Positions 45,970 through 55,347 of a stretch of DNA of 64,000 bases are shown here, one piece after another. Source of the stretch: Armatimonadota bacterium. GTDB lineage: Bacteria; Bacteroidota; Ignavibacteria; OLB7. The stretch is taken from positions 1 through 64,000 of the forward strand of contig JADZEY010000087.1 of assembly GCA_020850315.1 (NCBI GenBank), written 5' to 3'. A program made the translations under genes and the position numbers. Numbering within the stretch: the first letter of the stretch is position 1; every line of letters begins with the position of its first letter. A model generated the notes under the pieces. The model ran no database searches and was not told the origin of the DNA. It worked only from the letters and a program-made list of their open reading frames with translations.

Positions 45970-46009
45970 AAACGCGGGATGCAGCAATGCACTCCCGCGT
46001 TTGTATTTT
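45970..46009 (+). terminator. Rho-independent terminator after the giant repeat protein gene
   Basis: A 10-bp stem AAACGCGGGA (45970-45979) / TCCCGCGTTT (45993-46002) is followed by GTATTTTGG. It begins 42 bases after the stop codon. Confidence 0.75.
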
Positions 46010-46051
46010 GGCGAAGTATCTGCGTCCGCTCACAATCAACACGCAACAGCC

Positions 46052-46741
46052 ATGACAACATCCATGACGGCAGCGGAAGTCCTTCAGCAATTGGAATCGT
46101 TCGGCACCGAACAGAACCGGAATATCTACCGGAAGCATGGTGTTGGGGGAACCATGTACGGGGTCAGCTACGGCAATCTTCGGGCATTGCAAAAGAAATT
46201 GAAAACCAACCACCCGTTGGCGTTGGAGCTATGGAGCAGTGGCAACCACGATGCCCGAATCCTTGCCACCATGATTGCCGACCCAGCCCAGCTTGACAGC
46301 AAAACCCTTGATGCCTGGGCAACGGATTTGGATAACTATCCACTGGCCGATGCCTTCGCGAGCATTGCAGTAGGGACTTCACAGGGAGCAAAAAAATCGG
46401 AGAAGTGGAGGAAGTCAGGCAAGGAATGGGTAAGCCGTGCTGGCTGGTTGATAGCCGCACAACAAGCCGGAAACTCTGCCGTGGCCGACGACTACTGCGC
46501 AGCATTCCTTCCCATTATTGAAGCCACCATCCACACAGCAAAAAACCGAACGCGTGATGCCATGAACATGGCGTTGATCTCCATTGGCCTGCGCCCCGGT
46601 TTGCGCCAGCAGGCCATCGCCATCGCGCGGGCAATCGGCAAGGTGGAGGTTGACCACGGCCAAACCAGCTGCACAACACCCGACGCTGAAGCGTACATCC
46701 TGAAGACGTTGGACTATCGGGAGAAGAAGGGGAAGGGGTAG
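46052..46741 (+). CDS. DNA alkylation repair (AlkD-like) protein
   Basis: A 229-residue all-helical protein. GTMYGVSYGNLRALQKKLKT and LALELWSSGNHDARILATMI match the HEAT-like repeats of the AlkD/AlkC family, DNA glycosylases that remove positively charged alkylated bases. The family's key residues were not checked one by one. ATG 46052 is chosen; ATG 46064 (MTAAEVLQ) is also possible. It follows the giant gene's terminator and converges on the thioredoxin-fold gene. Confidence 0.85.
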   Translation: MTTSMTAAEVLQQLESFGTEQNRNIYRKHGVGGTMYGVSYGNLRALQKKLKTNHPLALELWSSGNHDARILATMIADPAQLDSKTLDAWATDLDNYPLADAFASIAVGTSQGAKKSEKWRKSGKEWVSRAGWLIAAQQAGNSAVADDYCAAFLPIIEATIHTAKNRTRDAMNMALISIGLRPGLRQQAIAIARAIGKVEVDHGQTSCTTPDAEAYILKTLDYREKKGKG

Positions 46742-46777
46742 CCTCGGAAGCCCTGCATTGGCCTACCGGCATAAGCA

Positions 46778-47770
46778 TTATTTCCGCCATTGCTGAAGCA
46801 GCGCATGTATCCTTGTGGGGTCGTAGCTTTGGCCAATCTGCATCGCGGAAACTTCACTGGCATGGCGTGGTGTTCCGTTGGAATCCACCACCATCAGCAC
46901 CGGCAATCCCAACTGCCACGGGTCGCCAAGTTGTTGGTTCAATTCTTGGTAATCGGGGCCGCTTAGGTTCACTGGCACCAGGTGGAAATCTTGTTCCAGT
47001 ATCTGTGCGATGGTGGAATCATTCATCATCAGATCATACAGGCTATCGCAACGGGTACACCATGCCGCACCCAACAGCAACAGAGGGCGTTTGCCACTTT
47101 TGGCCGCGCTATCTATCCCCCGCCGCAACTGTTCGTGGCCGTTGGCTTTGTTATCAATAATGGGCGGTCGGCCGGGCTCCTCGGGCGATCGTACTCCAAT
47201 CCACACAAACTCCGATTGGCGTGGCAACGGATTGGGATACCTGATGGTTGTTGAAAGCAGAGTTGGATTGCTGAATGTGATGCTGATGTTGATGGTATCG
47301 GTAGGCCATTGTAGTCGCGCAAAGGTGGTATCAATATCGGCTCCACTACTCTTCAGGCCGTAGCGGTCAGAGAGGAGTGTGAGCAATGCTTGGAACTGCG
47401 AAGCATGAACAAATTCCACAGTTGCCGAGTCGGGTCGAAGCCCTTCGGTTGTTTGCTCCAGCAACCCTGGCCCTGTTTTCCAAATGAACGCCACCAACCG
47501 CTCCAACGAATCGAACTGAAACTCCGCTTGGCCTGTTCGCTCCAGCAGTGCGTAGGGGCTGCATTGCACAGCATCCAACAATCCATCCAGTGTGTCCTGC
47601 GCCTCTCCCTCGCCAACAAATCGCTGAAGATGTGCCGAGTCACGGTATCGCCCTGATAGCAGCGTCATTGTGCTATCGCGTGTGATAAGGAGGGGGAGGA
47701 ATTGGCTGTGGAGCGGTACCATCGCTCCGCTCCACAGCAGCATCATTACCACAAAGCCGTTTCGGCGCAT
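46778..47770 (-). CDS. Periplasmic protein with C-terminal thioredoxin-like domain
   Basis: A 330-residue secreted protein (signal peptide MRRNGFVVMMLLWSGAMVPL). The N-terminal 200 residues are not recognised. The C-terminal 110 residues are a thioredoxin fold: KRPLLLLGAAWCTRCDSLYD carries the redox-active WCxxC, and the cis-Pro segment is LGLPVLMVVDSNGT. The Thr-Arg pair between the cysteines differs from thioredoxin (Gly-Pro), suggesting a DsbD-gamma or SoxW-like disulfide reductase role. Substrate unknown. Confidence 0.8.
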   Translation of the reverse strand: MRRNGFVVMMLLWSGAMVPLHSQFLPLLITRDSTMTLLSGRYRDSAHLQRFVGEGEAQDTLDGLLDAVQCSPYALLERTGQAEFQFDSLERLVAFIWKTGPGLLEQTTEGLRPDSATVEFVHASQFQALLTLLSDRYGLKSSGADIDTTFARLQWPTDTINISITFSNPTLLSTTIRYPNPLPRQSEFVWIGVRSPEEPGRPPIIDNKANGHEQLRRGIDSAAKSGKRPLLLLGAAWCTRCDSLYDLMMNDSTIAQILEQDFHLVPVNLSGPDYQELNQQLGDPWQLGLPVLMVVDSNGTPRHASEVSAMQIGQSYDPTRIHALLQQWRK

Positions 47771-47953
47771 AGCTTGGGATTATTTCGGTGTTCGGTACTT
47801 CTTCATCCAACTGGTGAAGGTTCTACACTTGCAAGAATTGAGATTGCGAAATCATAGTCAGGTAAATGTGCTGCCAACTTATCTCACCCAAGTATAACGT
47901 CAACAAAGTCAGTTAAATCTTACATCTGAGCAAGGGGCTGCTTGGGAAGATTG

Positions 47954-47966
47954 TTGCATCAGTGAT
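47954..47966. promoter_or_regulatory. Short palindrome upstream of the DUF481 gene
   Basis: GCATCAGTGATGC is a palindrome with a 1-base centre, about 25 bases before the ATG at 47990. It could be an operator for a dimeric regulator. Confidence 0.3.
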
Positions 47967-47989
47967 GCGCAATCGCGTAGCTTGCCCCC

Positions 47990-48787
47990 ATGATGCGAAG
48001 CTCACAACGATTCCGAAGCTGGAAGAGCGTAGCCCCGGCAGTGGGGATGATGTTGTTGCTATCCCACGGCCTGTGGGCGCAAGTGAACGCTGAATCTATG
48101 CGGCGGGAATGGGGGGGCGAAGGAGTGCATGGGCAAGCAGGGGTGAATCTTGCGTTGCAGCAGGGGAACTCACCCTACCTCCGCTTAGGTTTGGGGGCGC
48201 GGATTGATTATCTGGCCAACCCCTTCTACACCTTTCTTGTGGCCAACTGGCAGCGACGCACCGATGCCGGAGCGTTGAAGCAGCATGATGGTTTCCTGCA
48301 TGGCCGTGTTGTTTATACAGCGACCCCAACCGTGAAGGCCGAAGGGTTCGCGCAGAAAGAGTTCAATGACTTCATCAAGCTGAAGGATCGGAATTTGCTT
48401 GGGGCTGGGGTGCGGCTTACCCTTGCCGAAACCAACACTGACAGCTTCCTGTTGACGGTGCATTGTGGAATCGGGGCCATGTACGAACGTGAGTTGCTGG
48501 ACCTTCAGCCAACCGACGAACGGCAACGCCTGATCCGTTCCACCAACTACCTCACGGTTGCGTGGCGGGTTCGGAAAACGTTCTCGGTGACAACCACCAC
48601 CTACTACCAGCCAGCGTTCAGCTCTCCTCGCGATTTCCGCGTGCTAAGCAACCTAACCGGAACCTTCTCCATTAGTGATCTTCTCAATTTCAACGTAGCG
48701 TTGAACTACCGCTACGACCATCAACCTCCCCCAACTGTAAAGCCGTACGACCTCACCATCAGCAATGGGGTGACGGTTGGGTTTTAG
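47990..48787 (+). CDS. DUF481-family outer-membrane beta-barrel protein
   Basis: A 265-residue protein with a signal peptide (ending LLLSHGLWAQ). WGGEGVHGQAGVNLALQQGN is the characteristic opening of DUF481 (YdiY-like) proteins, followed by regularly spaced amphipathic strands: LRLGLGARIDYLANPFYTFL and GRVVYTATPTVKAEGFAQKE. The chain ends with aromatic Phe (GVTVGF), the barrel assembly signal. Some relatives are induced by salt or acid; function is otherwise unknown. Confidence 0.8.
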   Translation: MMRSSQRFRSWKSVAPAVGMMLLLSHGLWAQVNAESMRREWGGEGVHGQAGVNLALQQGNSPYLRLGLGARIDYLANPFYTFLVANWQRRTDAGALKQHDGFLHGRVVYTATPTVKAEGFAQKEFNDFIKLKDRNLLGAGVRLTLAETNTDSFLLTVHCGIGAMYERELLDLQPTDERQRLIRSTNYLTVAWRVRKTFSVTTTTYYQPAFSSPRDFRVLSNLTGTFSISDLLNFNVALNYRYDHQPPPTVKPYDLTISNGVTVGF

Positions 48788-48837
48788 CGCAGTGGATGGG
48801 GCCGTACAACGCAGCAATCCTAACCGTGCAATCAAGT

Positions 48838-48957
48838 ATGAACTCACCGTCGAACAACTCCAACTCCCCGTGGCGGCTTATCCTGTGGGGCCTTCTCTTC
48901 TTTGTTGTCACCATTGGTGGCGCGTTGCTTCTGTTCCGCAGCTTTTTTGGCCGTTAG
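48838..48957 (+). CDS. 39-residue single-pass membrane protein
   Basis: ATG 48838 to TAG 48957 encodes a 39-residue peptide: a polar, Asn/Ser-rich N terminus (MNSPSNNSNSPWR), one hydrophobic helix of about 20 residues (LILWGLLFFVVTIGGALLLF), and a short basic end RSFFGR. The charge pattern fits an inner-membrane microprotein. No clear ribosome binding site precedes it, and it lies 50 bases after the DUF481 gene, so it may be cotranscribed. I recognise no family, and chance cannot be excluded. Confidence 0.5.
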   Translation: MNSPSNNSNSPWRLILWGLLFFVVTIGGALLLFRSFFGR

Positions 48958-49062
48958 CCAAGGGGGCTGGCAGTGTGGGAGCAAGAGACCGCAAATCTTT
49001 CAGCGCAGCATATCCGTTGCATTCCCTCTCTCCCCCCCCCCCTTGTTTCTGGTCAGCAAGCA

Positions 49063-50250
49063 CTACTTATAGGGCGTTGATAGGAACCCTTTGGCTTTGG
49101 CGTGCGAGCCGCTGTACTCCTCCATATCCAACACATCTTCATACTGGGCGGTTGCTTTTTTGCGGTCGCCCAGGGCATCATAGACGTTCCCCAATTTCAA
49201 CGTAGCCTGCACAATCCAACTGGTCTCATCTTCGCCGATTCGCCCGCTTTGCTTTGCGGCTTCTTCAAAGAATTTGCGAGCATCTTCCAGCTTCCCCTGG
49301 CGCAGGCGAATATCACCCAAGTAGTACAGCCCCTGGCGTGCCAGCGTGATCTCATACCCCGATGTCCGGCGTTTCACTCGACGTAGAATCTCAGTCCAAG
49401 CCGAGTCGGCGTTGGTGAAGTCGCTGGTCATGTAGTAGTTCTTGGCCAGGTATTTATGGAACACCGGATTGAACGGATACTGGGCGTACAATTCCTTTGC
49501 AACCTCTAAGCCTGCTGGGTAATCCTTCTCGAAGTTGGAGAGAATTTCCATCAGCGAGTAGCGTGCTTCCACGTTTGCGTAGGCGGCGCGTTTGCCGGAG
49601 ATACGGAGCATCTGGATGCCAAGCTGACGGTCGCCAGGACCCAAAAAACTGACAAAGCTTTTTGCCCAGGGATATTGTTCCGGGATGTAGGCTGCCATGT
49701 AGTTGTACAGGCCGGAACCGAGCAGAACATCGCTGTTGCTGGGGGCCATCCGCTGGCATTGCAGGATGATGTCGTATGCCTCCTTCCCGTCGGTGATTGC
49801 CGCGATGGTTGTTGGGCTGAAGCTTTTGCTGACGTTCAGCCGTGCACGGTATCCCAGCGCGCTTCCTTTGAAGAACAGCCCCACAATGTCAATCGGATTT
49901 TTGTCTAATCGCTTCTCGCAGATTTCTAGCGTCCGGTCAATCCGTTTGTTAAAGGATTCGGAGTAGCGCTCCACCTTGGAGTCAACGTCAATATTCGGGA
50001 CAATCCGCCACCAATCCACCAACGCTAGCAGGAAGTAGCCGGCGGGGTGTTCGGGGTAGAGTTTTATCATGGAGTTGAAGATGCTATCGGCCTGCTGGTA
50101 GCGAAGGTTGTAGGTGGCATCAAGGCCATGCCGAACGATTGTGTCGGCGCGGGCATCCAGTAGCGCCCACTGGGACTCCGCACGGTTGGGAAACAGCAGC
50201 AGTGCAGCCACGGCAGCGGTGAGAAGAGTGATACGAGCTATCTGGTTCAT
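49063..50250 (-). CDS. Secreted tetratricopeptide-repeat protein
   Basis: A 395-residue protein. A signal peptide (MNQIARITLLTAAVAALLLF, cleavage near NRAESQ) precedes TPR-like helical repeats, for instance RYQQADSIFNSMIKLYPEHP and, near the C terminus, RLRQGKLEDARKFFEEAAKQ and LGNVYDALGDRKKATAQYED. ATG 50250 has GGAG 9 bases upstream and starts the signal peptide. It probably serves as a scaffold in the periplasm. Specific partners are unknown. Confidence 0.82.
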   Translation of the reverse strand: MNQIARITLLTAAVAALLLFPNRAESQWALLDARADTIVRHGLDATYNLRYQQADSIFNSMIKLYPEHPAGYFLLALVDWWRIVPNIDVDSKVERYSESFNKRIDRTLEICEKRLDKNPIDIVGLFFKGSALGYRARLNVSKSFSPTTIAAITDGKEAYDIILQCQRMAPSNSDVLLGSGLYNYMAAYIPEQYPWAKSFVSFLGPGDRQLGIQMLRISGKRAAYANVEARYSLMEILSNFEKDYPAGLEVAKELYAQYPFNPVFHKYLAKNYYMTSDFTNADSAWTEILRRVKRRTSGYEITLARQGLYYLGDIRLRQGKLEDARKFFEEAAKQSGRIGEDETSWIVQATLKLGNVYDALGDRKKATAQYEDVLDMEEYSGSHAKAKGFLSTPYK

Positions 50251-50368
50251 CGTCAGGTTCTCCGAAAAATTAGTTGATCGTTTCCGCACGCACCATGCTG
50301 CGATTTCCGGAAACGGAACGGCGGCTGTGACCAATTCATGAACGCGAAGGTTGCACCCCGCCTCTGTA

Positions 50369-51238
50369 TCACGTTGGCGATTGCTTCACCCCTGAGCCTT
50401 CCCAAAAACGGGCGGCATAGATGTACGGTGAACGTTTCACCAGCGGCGAAAACAGCACCACCCCGCCAGCCACCAACGCGATTGTTGCAACAAGCCCTCC
50501 TTCTGGACCAAACGCCCCACCTGTAAAAACTGAGGCTACGTTGTTGCTGGTGTGCAACAGTGATTCCCCGAAGTCTATCCCGCTTACTGGCATTCCAACG
50601 CCCCGCGCCACCGTTACGTTCCATGCCGCATGGGCCGCCATCGGAAGCCAAAGCGAGCCAGTGCGAAGATAGCAGAGCGAGAAGAAGATGCTGGCCAGCG
50701 ATACATTCACCAACCCCATTGCCGTTACCTCCGGGTTCTGCAGATGCGCCAGCGCAAACAGCAGGGCCATCAGCAGTGTGGAAATGGTGATGCCCAACAA
50801 CTCGTTCAGCCGCTGGTAGAAGTAGCCACGGAACAGCAGCTCCTCCCCCGCTGCCGACAGCACCATGTAGCCGGCCCCAACCGCCAGTTGATCCCAAGCC
50901 ACCGCATGGTTGATAGAAACCGCACCCAACAGCGCGCACGGTATCCATGCAAGCAACGCCATCCCGGCCCCAAGCAACGCGCCGGTTGCAAGCTCGCGCA
51001 GTAGCCAGCGGTGGCGGCCCAATCCCACCCACATGGCGTTGCGGTGGTCGTGGTAGCGGGCGGTGAGAAGTGTAGTGGCGCACAGCAATGCGTACCAGAT
51101 CAGCCGCGAGGTTCCGGCAAAGGAATCATCTATCACACCGATTGCTGCGGCAACCCAGGTTGCGGCAATCGTGGCGGCGGCAAACAGGCCAATGCCAAGA
51201 ACGTTGACTACCGCCGTGCGGCGTTCCCAATACTCCAT
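50369..51238 (-). CDS. CPBP-family intramembrane glutamic endopeptidase
   Basis: A 289-residue inner-membrane protein with about eight hydrophobic segments. Motif 1 is GEELLFRGYFYQRL (EExxxR), motif 2 is FALAHLQNP and motif 3 is HAAWN, the three conserved elements of CPBP/Rce1-like proteases, holding the catalytic Glu and His residues. Bacterial members act in envelope stress or peptide maturation. A TACCTTTG element ends only 4 bases before the ATG, so the transcript is probably leaderless. Confidence 0.9.
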   Translation of the reverse strand: MEYWERRTAVVNVLGIGLFAAATIAATWVAAAIGVIDDSFAGTSRLIWYALLCATTLLTARYHDHRNAMWVGLGRHRWLLRELATGALLGAGMALLAWIPCALLGAVSINHAVAWDQLAVGAGYMVLSAAGEELLFRGYFYQRLNELLGITISTLLMALLFALAHLQNPEVTAMGLVNVSLASIFFSLCYLRTGSLWLPMAAHAAWNVTVARGVGMPVSGIDFGESLLHTSNNVASVFTGGAFGPEGGLVATIALVAGGVVLFSPLVKRSPYIYAARFWEGSGVKQSPT

Positions 51239-51242
51239 GCCG

Positions 51243-51250
51243 CAAAGGTA
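51243..51250 (-). promoter_or_regulatory. Promoter -7 element of the CPBP gene (TACCTTTG)
   Basis: An exact TAnnTTTG match on the minus strand directly before the start codon at 51238. Initiation 5-7 bases downstream would fall at or next to the A of the ATG, implying a leaderless mRNA. Confidence 0.55.
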
Positions 51251-51338
51251 GGAAATGAATCGAACGAAATGAACCGCAGCCGGGCCGCAACTCCATCACA
51301 AAAAAAACTACTCTCCACCATTTCTTCCCTCGCATAAT

Positions 51339-52250
51339 TTGCTGCGGGTGAGTAGGTTCGCCGCTGTGAACACTATCTTTGCAAGCCTTCTTCTTCCCAC
51401 AATTCTCTCCATTCTGGTTCTGCTTCCCTTACCACTGCTGGGGCGTGGTGCTTGGAACCGGAAGCCTGATGGATACTACATCAAACTTGGCCCCACGTTT
51501 CTGACGGCATACCAAGAGCATGATCTGCAGGGGGAGCTGCGCGACATTTTCAACGACCCCATCAACTTCCGTAACCCGTCGTTCGGGATCACCAATATCG
51601 GTTTCTATGCCGAGCTTGGCCTTACCGATTGGCTGACCGGAACCCTTTCCACTCAATACTCCGTTGCCGTCCGCCAGGCAACGTTGCCGAACGGTGTGGA
51701 CACTTCGCAATCGGCAAGCGGGTTGGGGGATATTTGGCTTGGCGGACGGATGCGGCTGCTGCCGGATGGCGGGGCCATTGTTGGAGCCATCACGCTGGGG
51801 GTGAAGCTGCCGACCGGAAGCCCAAACCAAGAAATCCCGCTGGGAACGGGGGTGGTTGATTACGAAGGAGCAGTGGCGTTTGGCGGCCCCCTTGCGCTGG
51901 CGGGGATGCAAGGATATTGGCAATCAAGCGGTGGCTATCGTTTTCGGAGTCGTGGTGCGGACGAGTTAACCTACCAAGCTGAAGTTGGAGTAAGCATTGC
52001 CGAAACGCTGACGCTGCAAGGGGTGGTTGATGGTGTCCGTTCCTTTGCCGATTTTGACGGCGCAAGCGGCGTTGGTGGCGCGATGGTCAGCACCGTCAGC
52101 AGCGACCAATCGTTTGCGCGCTGGAACGCCAGCTTCATCTACGCACTGGCTCCCGACACCGACTTGAACGTGGGCTACGGCCACACGTTTGCTGGGCGTA
52201 ACGCCTTATCGGCAGGGGCGTTTGGCGTGGGGGTGGCGTGGAAGCAGTAG
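51339..52250 (+). CDS. Outer-membrane beta-barrel protein of unknown function
   Basis: A protein of about 303 residues. A hydrophobic N terminus (LLLPTILSILVLLPLPLLGR) acts as signal peptide. The rest is alternating strand sequence (GFYAELGLTDWLTGTLSTQY, GDIWLGGRMRLLPDGGAIVG) ending in FGVGVAWKQ, typical of transporter-like barrels. The start is uncertain: TTG 51339 or GTG 51366, with no in-frame ATG nearby. It is divergent from the CPBP gene. Confidence 0.7.
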   Translation: MLRVSRFAAVNTIFASLLLPTILSILVLLPLPLLGRGAWNRKPDGYYIKLGPTFLTAYQEHDLQGELRDIFNDPINFRNPSFGITNIGFYAELGLTDWLTGTLSTQYSVAVRQATLPNGVDTSQSASGLGDIWLGGRMRLLPDGGAIVGAITLGVKLPTGSPNQEIPLGTGVVDYEGAVAFGGPLALAGMQGYWQSSGGYRFRSRGADELTYQAEVGVSIAETLTLQGVVDGVRSFADFDGASGVGGAMVSTVSSDQSFARWNASFIYALAPDTDLNVGYGHTFAGRNALSAGAFGVGVAWKQ

Positions 52251-52303
52251 CCGACAGAATCGTTCAACTGTTCACGGAATAACTCAACTGGGAGAGATCA
52301 ACC

Positions 52304-52708
52304 ATGCCAAAACCAATTCGCATTATCCTGTTCATCGTGCTTGGCCTTGTGGTGTTCATCGGGGGTATTTTTGGCATTGTGATGTTTGCTACTTCCGGCG
52401 TGACCGATGCTGGCGACAAATTCCTGAACGCACTGAAAGCGCGTGACTACACCACTGCCTGGAATCTTTGCACCCAGGAAGTTCATGCCGATATTCCCAC
52501 CGCCAAAGGCTTGGAGGAGTTAATCACCGGGCAGCAAGTGGAGCCGGTTGAATGGTCCTACAGTTCGCGCAGCATAGAGAACAGCGAAGGTGAACTTGCC
52601 GGAACCGTCACCTTTGCGAACAAGAAAACAGGGACGCTAAGCCTTGTGCTACGGAAGGTGGAAGGGGAGTGGATGATCCGTGGATTCCACCTGAAGGAAG
52701 GGGATTAG
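52304..52708 (+). CDS. Small membrane-anchored protein with DUF4878/DUF4864-like fold
   Basis: A 134-residue protein. One membrane helix (IRIILFIVLGLVVFIGGIFG) anchors an extracytoplasmic domain of about 100 residues: FLNALKARDYTTAWNLCTQE is the helical start and GTLSLVLRKVEGEWMIRGFH the terminal strands of an NTF2/lumazine-binding-like fold. ATG 52304 has GGGAGAG 8 bases before it. Function is unknown. Confidence 0.72.
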   Translation: MPKPIRIILFIVLGLVVFIGGIFGIVMFATSGVTDAGDKFLNALKARDYTTAWNLCTQEVHADIPTAKGLEELITGQQVEPVEWSYSSRSIENSEGELAGTVTFANKKTGTLSLVLRKVEGEWMIRGFHLKEGD

Positions 52709-52898
52709 GCCAACAAGGTCTGCGTTGCAATGCTGAAGCAAGGTGATGCTTCGGCGGCATTGCATATGCGTTCTCTGGTTTTTCCGCCCTCCAAAAAAAA
52801 TCGTTGTTTCCGATTGTGTGGCGCAGCATTTTTGCGCCGCACACCGCTTGATGCTTCTGGTATCAAGCATCCCTTCCACCATCATCATCTGTTCTGTT

Positions 52899-55274
52899 AT
52901 GCTACCCTTGCGATTCTTCTACTGCTTGTTGCTGGTCTGCTTGGCAGCAACTTCCCCTCTACTTCTGGCACAGCCCAGCGGCAGCGCAAAACCAAACGAA
53001 GTCCACACCCTTCGCACCCTTGTTGACAGCTTCCGCATGGACCCAACCCGCATTGCCGATGTCTCCGGAATGATCCTGCAACGTGAGGTCGGTTCCTTCT
53101 CGTTCGAGCAAGGGACACTCTATTTCTGCACCTCGCTGAAAGGGACTATCGGTGCGGCACTGTTTGTGGGGCAGGGTGAGTTCATCTTTGCGCCACCCAC
53201 CACAGTGGAGAAAGGGCAGTTGAAACGATTTTTTGGCCAGGAGATGATGCAGCAACCGTTCACTTCGGTGCTGATGGTGTTCAGCGATTCCACCATGCAG
53301 GAGATCAGCCCTGGGCTGACGTTCCGGCAGGGGACTATCCCCGACGATGTTGCCAAAACATTCCAAGCATCGCACCGGTGGTTGTTTGCCAGCGCAGGCT
53401 ACACCTTCAACTACGAGTGCTTGAAGCTGCTGACCGCCAGCAAACCGAAGGAGATGTTTGTTGCCTGCGTCAACCCGCCAAAGCAACGCCCGGTGGTTTT
53501 TGCGGTAAACCCGTTCGAGGATGAGGAGGTGATGCTGTTCCGAAGCGATGACAACCCAAGTTTGGGTGGAAAATTTTTAGAAGTGGTCAACCAATTCCAC
53601 ACTCTGCGCGAGTACGAGGAAGGGGTTCGGCTACTTTCCGAGCATGATGAGTTAGCCGTTGACTCCTGCGTGGTTGATTGCCGTTTCCAGGATGACCTTG
53701 CCGTGCAGGTGGCTTCCAAGCTCAGTTTCCGCGTGCTGCATCCCAACCAGAAGTGGCTGACGTTCGAACTGTTCCCGGGCCTAAGTGTGGACTCGGTGCT
53801 GTGGGGCGATGGCAGCCCTGCCGATTTTTACTGGAACAATGAAGGAAATCTGTGGGTGCGGAACACACCAAACCCTGCGGTTGGCGCGGCGATTCCCGTC
53901 CGTATCCACTACCACGGCAAATTGATTGCTCGCCAGCAGGATTGGTTCATCCCCCTCTCCTCCATTGGTTGGTATCCGCAGCATGGCTACAAGCAGAAAT
54001 CCTACTTCGATCTCACGTTCCACTATCCATCCAACTATCTTCTTGCAAGCGTTGGGGAGCGGGTGATGAATCAGGAGAGCAATGATATCACCACCACCCG
54101 TTGGATTCCAGGCGGCCCGATACGGAATGCCTCGTTCAATATTGGGTTGTTCAAGGAGTACGACATCAAGATGGACAACCTGCCACCGATTACCATTCTG
54201 ATGTCTAGATCGGGACACAAGGATGCCGCAGCGCAGTTGATCCAGCAAGGCTACACGCTGGGGTCTAATATGCACGAGCAAGTGGCCGAGGATGTTGGGA
54301 ATAGCTTCCTGATGTTCACGCGGGTGTTCGGCGAGCTTCCGGTGAAGCGATTCTACGCCACCGAGATCTACGATTCGCACGGGGAGGCCTTCCCCGGGAT
54401 GCTGCACCTTGCTTGGACTACTTTTTTGCGGAACGAGGAGGAAGGGTTCGATCATATTTTCCGCGCCCACGAAGTTGCCCACCAGTGGTGGGGAATCGGC
54501 GTTGATTTTGCCAGCTACCACGACCAATGGTTAAGCGAAGGTTTTGCTGAATACTCTGGGCTGATCTATTTGCAAGCGGCACTAAAGGACAAGGATCTGT
54601 TCTTAAGCTGGATGAAAAAATTCCGCAAGCAACTGATGGGGAACCGGAAATCAATGTTCGGGAAGGGGACCGAAGGCGGGCCAATCTGGCTGGGGTATCG
54701 GACACAATCCAGCCTTACCGAAGGGGACTACGACCTTATTATCTACCTGAAAGGTGCGTGGATTCTGCACATGATTCGCAACCTTGTGATGGATCCGATG
54801 ACCATGAAAGATGACAAGTTCATGGCCATCATTCGCGATTTCTTCCAAAGCTACGTTGGCAAAGAAGCCACCACCGAGGACTTCCAACGGGTTGTAGAAA
54901 AGCATGTTGGAGTTGACATGAATTGGTTTTTCCAGCAGTGGGTGTATGGCACCGAAATCCCCACCTATCGTTTTGCCTACACGGTTTCCGACACCGTGAT
55001 CAACGAGCCGGACGCGCCCAACAAGAAGATGTACAAAATCCGCTGCCACATTCGGGCAAAGGATGTTAGCCCAACTTTCAAGATGTACGTGCCGATTCGG
55101 GTGACGTTCGATAAGGAGCGGGTGATACGAACCCGAATGGCTGTGCAAGGTGAGGTTACGGAAATCGAGCTGCCGCTGCTTCCAGAAAAACCGGAGGAGG
55201 TGATCCTGAACGATCTGGAATCGGTGCTTTGCGAAGTGGAGGCGATTGACTGGGATGAGCGGATGGAGAAGTAA
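52899..55274 (+). CDS. M1-family metallopeptidase (aminopeptidase N-like)
   Basis: A 791-residue secreted zinc peptidase with a signal peptide (MLPLRFFYCLLLVCLAATSP). The catalytic site is HEVAHQWW at about residue 525, and the third ligand Glu is in DQWLSEGFAEYSG, the HExxH-18-E spacing of clan MA. The GAMEN exopeptidase loop is replaced by PGMLHLAWTTF, so substrate handling may differ from true aminopeptidases. ATG 52899 is chosen as the start of the signal; the in-frame region back to 52743 looks non-coding. The rsmA leader follows downstream. Confidence 0.88.
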   Translation: MLPLRFFYCLLLVCLAATSPLLLAQPSGSAKPNEVHTLRTLVDSFRMDPTRIADVSGMILQREVGSFSFEQGTLYFCTSLKGTIGAALFVGQGEFIFAPPTTVEKGQLKRFFGQEMMQQPFTSVLMVFSDSTMQEISPGLTFRQGTIPDDVAKTFQASHRWLFASAGYTFNYECLKLLTASKPKEMFVACVNPPKQRPVVFAVNPFEDEEVMLFRSDDNPSLGGKFLEVVNQFHTLREYEEGVRLLSEHDELAVDSCVVDCRFQDDLAVQVASKLSFRVLHPNQKWLTFELFPGLSVDSVLWGDGSPADFYWNNEGNLWVRNTPNPAVGAAIPVRIHYHGKLIARQQDWFIPLSSIGWYPQHGYKQKSYFDLTFHYPSNYLLASVGERVMNQESNDITTTRWIPGGPIRNASFNIGLFKEYDIKMDNLPPITILMSRSGHKDAAAQLIQQGYTLGSNMHEQVAEDVGNSFLMFTRVFGELPVKRFYATEIYDSHGEAFPGMLHLAWTTFLRNEEEGFDHIFRAHEVAHQWWGIGVDFASYHDQWLSEGFAEYSGLIYLQAALKDKDLFLSWMKKFRKQLMGNRKSMFGKGTEGGPIWLGYRTQSSLTEGDYDLIIYLKGAWILHMIRNLVMDPMTMKDDKFMAIIRDFFQSYVGKEATTEDFQRVVEKHVGVDMNWFFQQWVYGTEIPTYRFAYTVSDTVINEPDAPNKKMYKIRCHIRAKDVSPTFKMYVPIRVTFDKERVIRTRMAVQGEVTEIELPLLPEKPEEVILNDLESVLCEVEAIDWDERMEK

Positions 55275-55318
55275 GCGCACGCGGGAAACGGCCTTGTAAA
55301 ATTATTTTTTACACCCCC

Positions 55319-55347
55319 TTGTGCTTCCACGTTGATGGGGCTATATT
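55319..55347 (+). promoter_or_regulatory. Predicted sigma70-type promoter of the rsmA leader
   Basis: TTGTGC (55319-55324), a 17-base spacer and TATATT (55342-55347) form a reasonable -35/-10 pair. Transcription would begin near 55354. Confidence 0.5.

Noticed and set aside
49032-49042. C11 tract as a phase-variation site
   Set aside because: It lies about 20 bases beyond the stop codon of the TPR gene and before no start codon, so slippage would not alter a protein.
51374-51381. TATCTTTG, an exact -7 element on the plus strand
   Set aside because: It lies inside the signal peptide coding sequence of the 51339 gene, and no usable start codon follows, so it is probably a chance match.
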